Shown here in pieces: positions 14,017 through 14,042 of a stretch of 14,042 bases of DNA; position 1 is the stretch's first letter, and every line of letters begins with the position of its first letter. Made by a program: the position numbers and the translations under genes. Below the pieces are notes generated by a model. The model had not been told where the DNA came from. It made no database searches and saw only the letters and a program-made list of their open reading frames with translations. Source of the stretch: Ruminococcus sp. (GTDB lineage: Bacteria; Bacillota; Clostridia; Oscillospirales; Ruminococcaceae); assembly GCA_014799765.1 (NCBI GenBank), contig JAAVHK010000145.1, positions 1 through 14,042 on the forward strand, read 5' to 3'.

Positions 14017-14042
14017 TATTTACTTTTTTTCCTGAAAAACTA

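Overview
The window looks like a chromosomal segment of a low-GC Gram-positive gut or rumen bacterium, most likely Ruminococcus or a close Oscillospiraceae relative. The grounds are a type I dockerin (the cellulosome plug-in module) on a large secreted protein, Firmicute-type SecG, RNase R and lipoproteins, strong AGGAGG-like ribosome binding sites, TTG starts, and promoters close to TTGACA/TATAAT. The genus is inferred, not proven.

Left part, + strand (1-3609): the 3' end of a polyamine ABC transporter operon, potB (cut by the window edge), potC and potD, followed 14 bases later by an AEC-family (auxin efflux carrier) transporter that is probably cotranscribed. The PotD-like binding protein has both an N-terminal lipobox and a C-terminal membrane helix.

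Middle, + strand (3610-8993): secG has its own strong promoter and is followed by a hairpin terminator whose U-tract abuts the ribosome binding site of rnr (RNase R). rnr overlaps by 4 bases a gene for a Thr-rich lipoprotein. A separate unit encodes a Na+/phosphate symporter with a PhoU-like tail. Its promoter is preceded by TTAAAY repeats spaced 10-11 bases apart, which look like a Pho box. The unit ends in a bidirectional terminator.

Right part, - strand (9037-13726): an AraC-type regulator with a GyrI-like effector domain, and a 910-residue secreted protein. The latter combines an HEFGH metallopeptidase domain resembling Svx/AvrXca (DUF6055-like), 18 hexapeptide repeats predicted to form a left-handed beta-helix, a LamG-like domain and a dockerin. 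Upstream of it lie two AT-rich, tightly coupled genes of unknown function.

Right edge, - strand: the tail of an rRNA operon (5S rRNA plus terminator). A tRNA-like sequence with good acceptor, D and T arms but a poorly pairing anticodon arm follows, with a second terminator. I see no insertion sequence, CRISPR array or recognisable defence system. The most distinctive item is the dockerin-bearing metallopeptidase with its beta-helix spacer.
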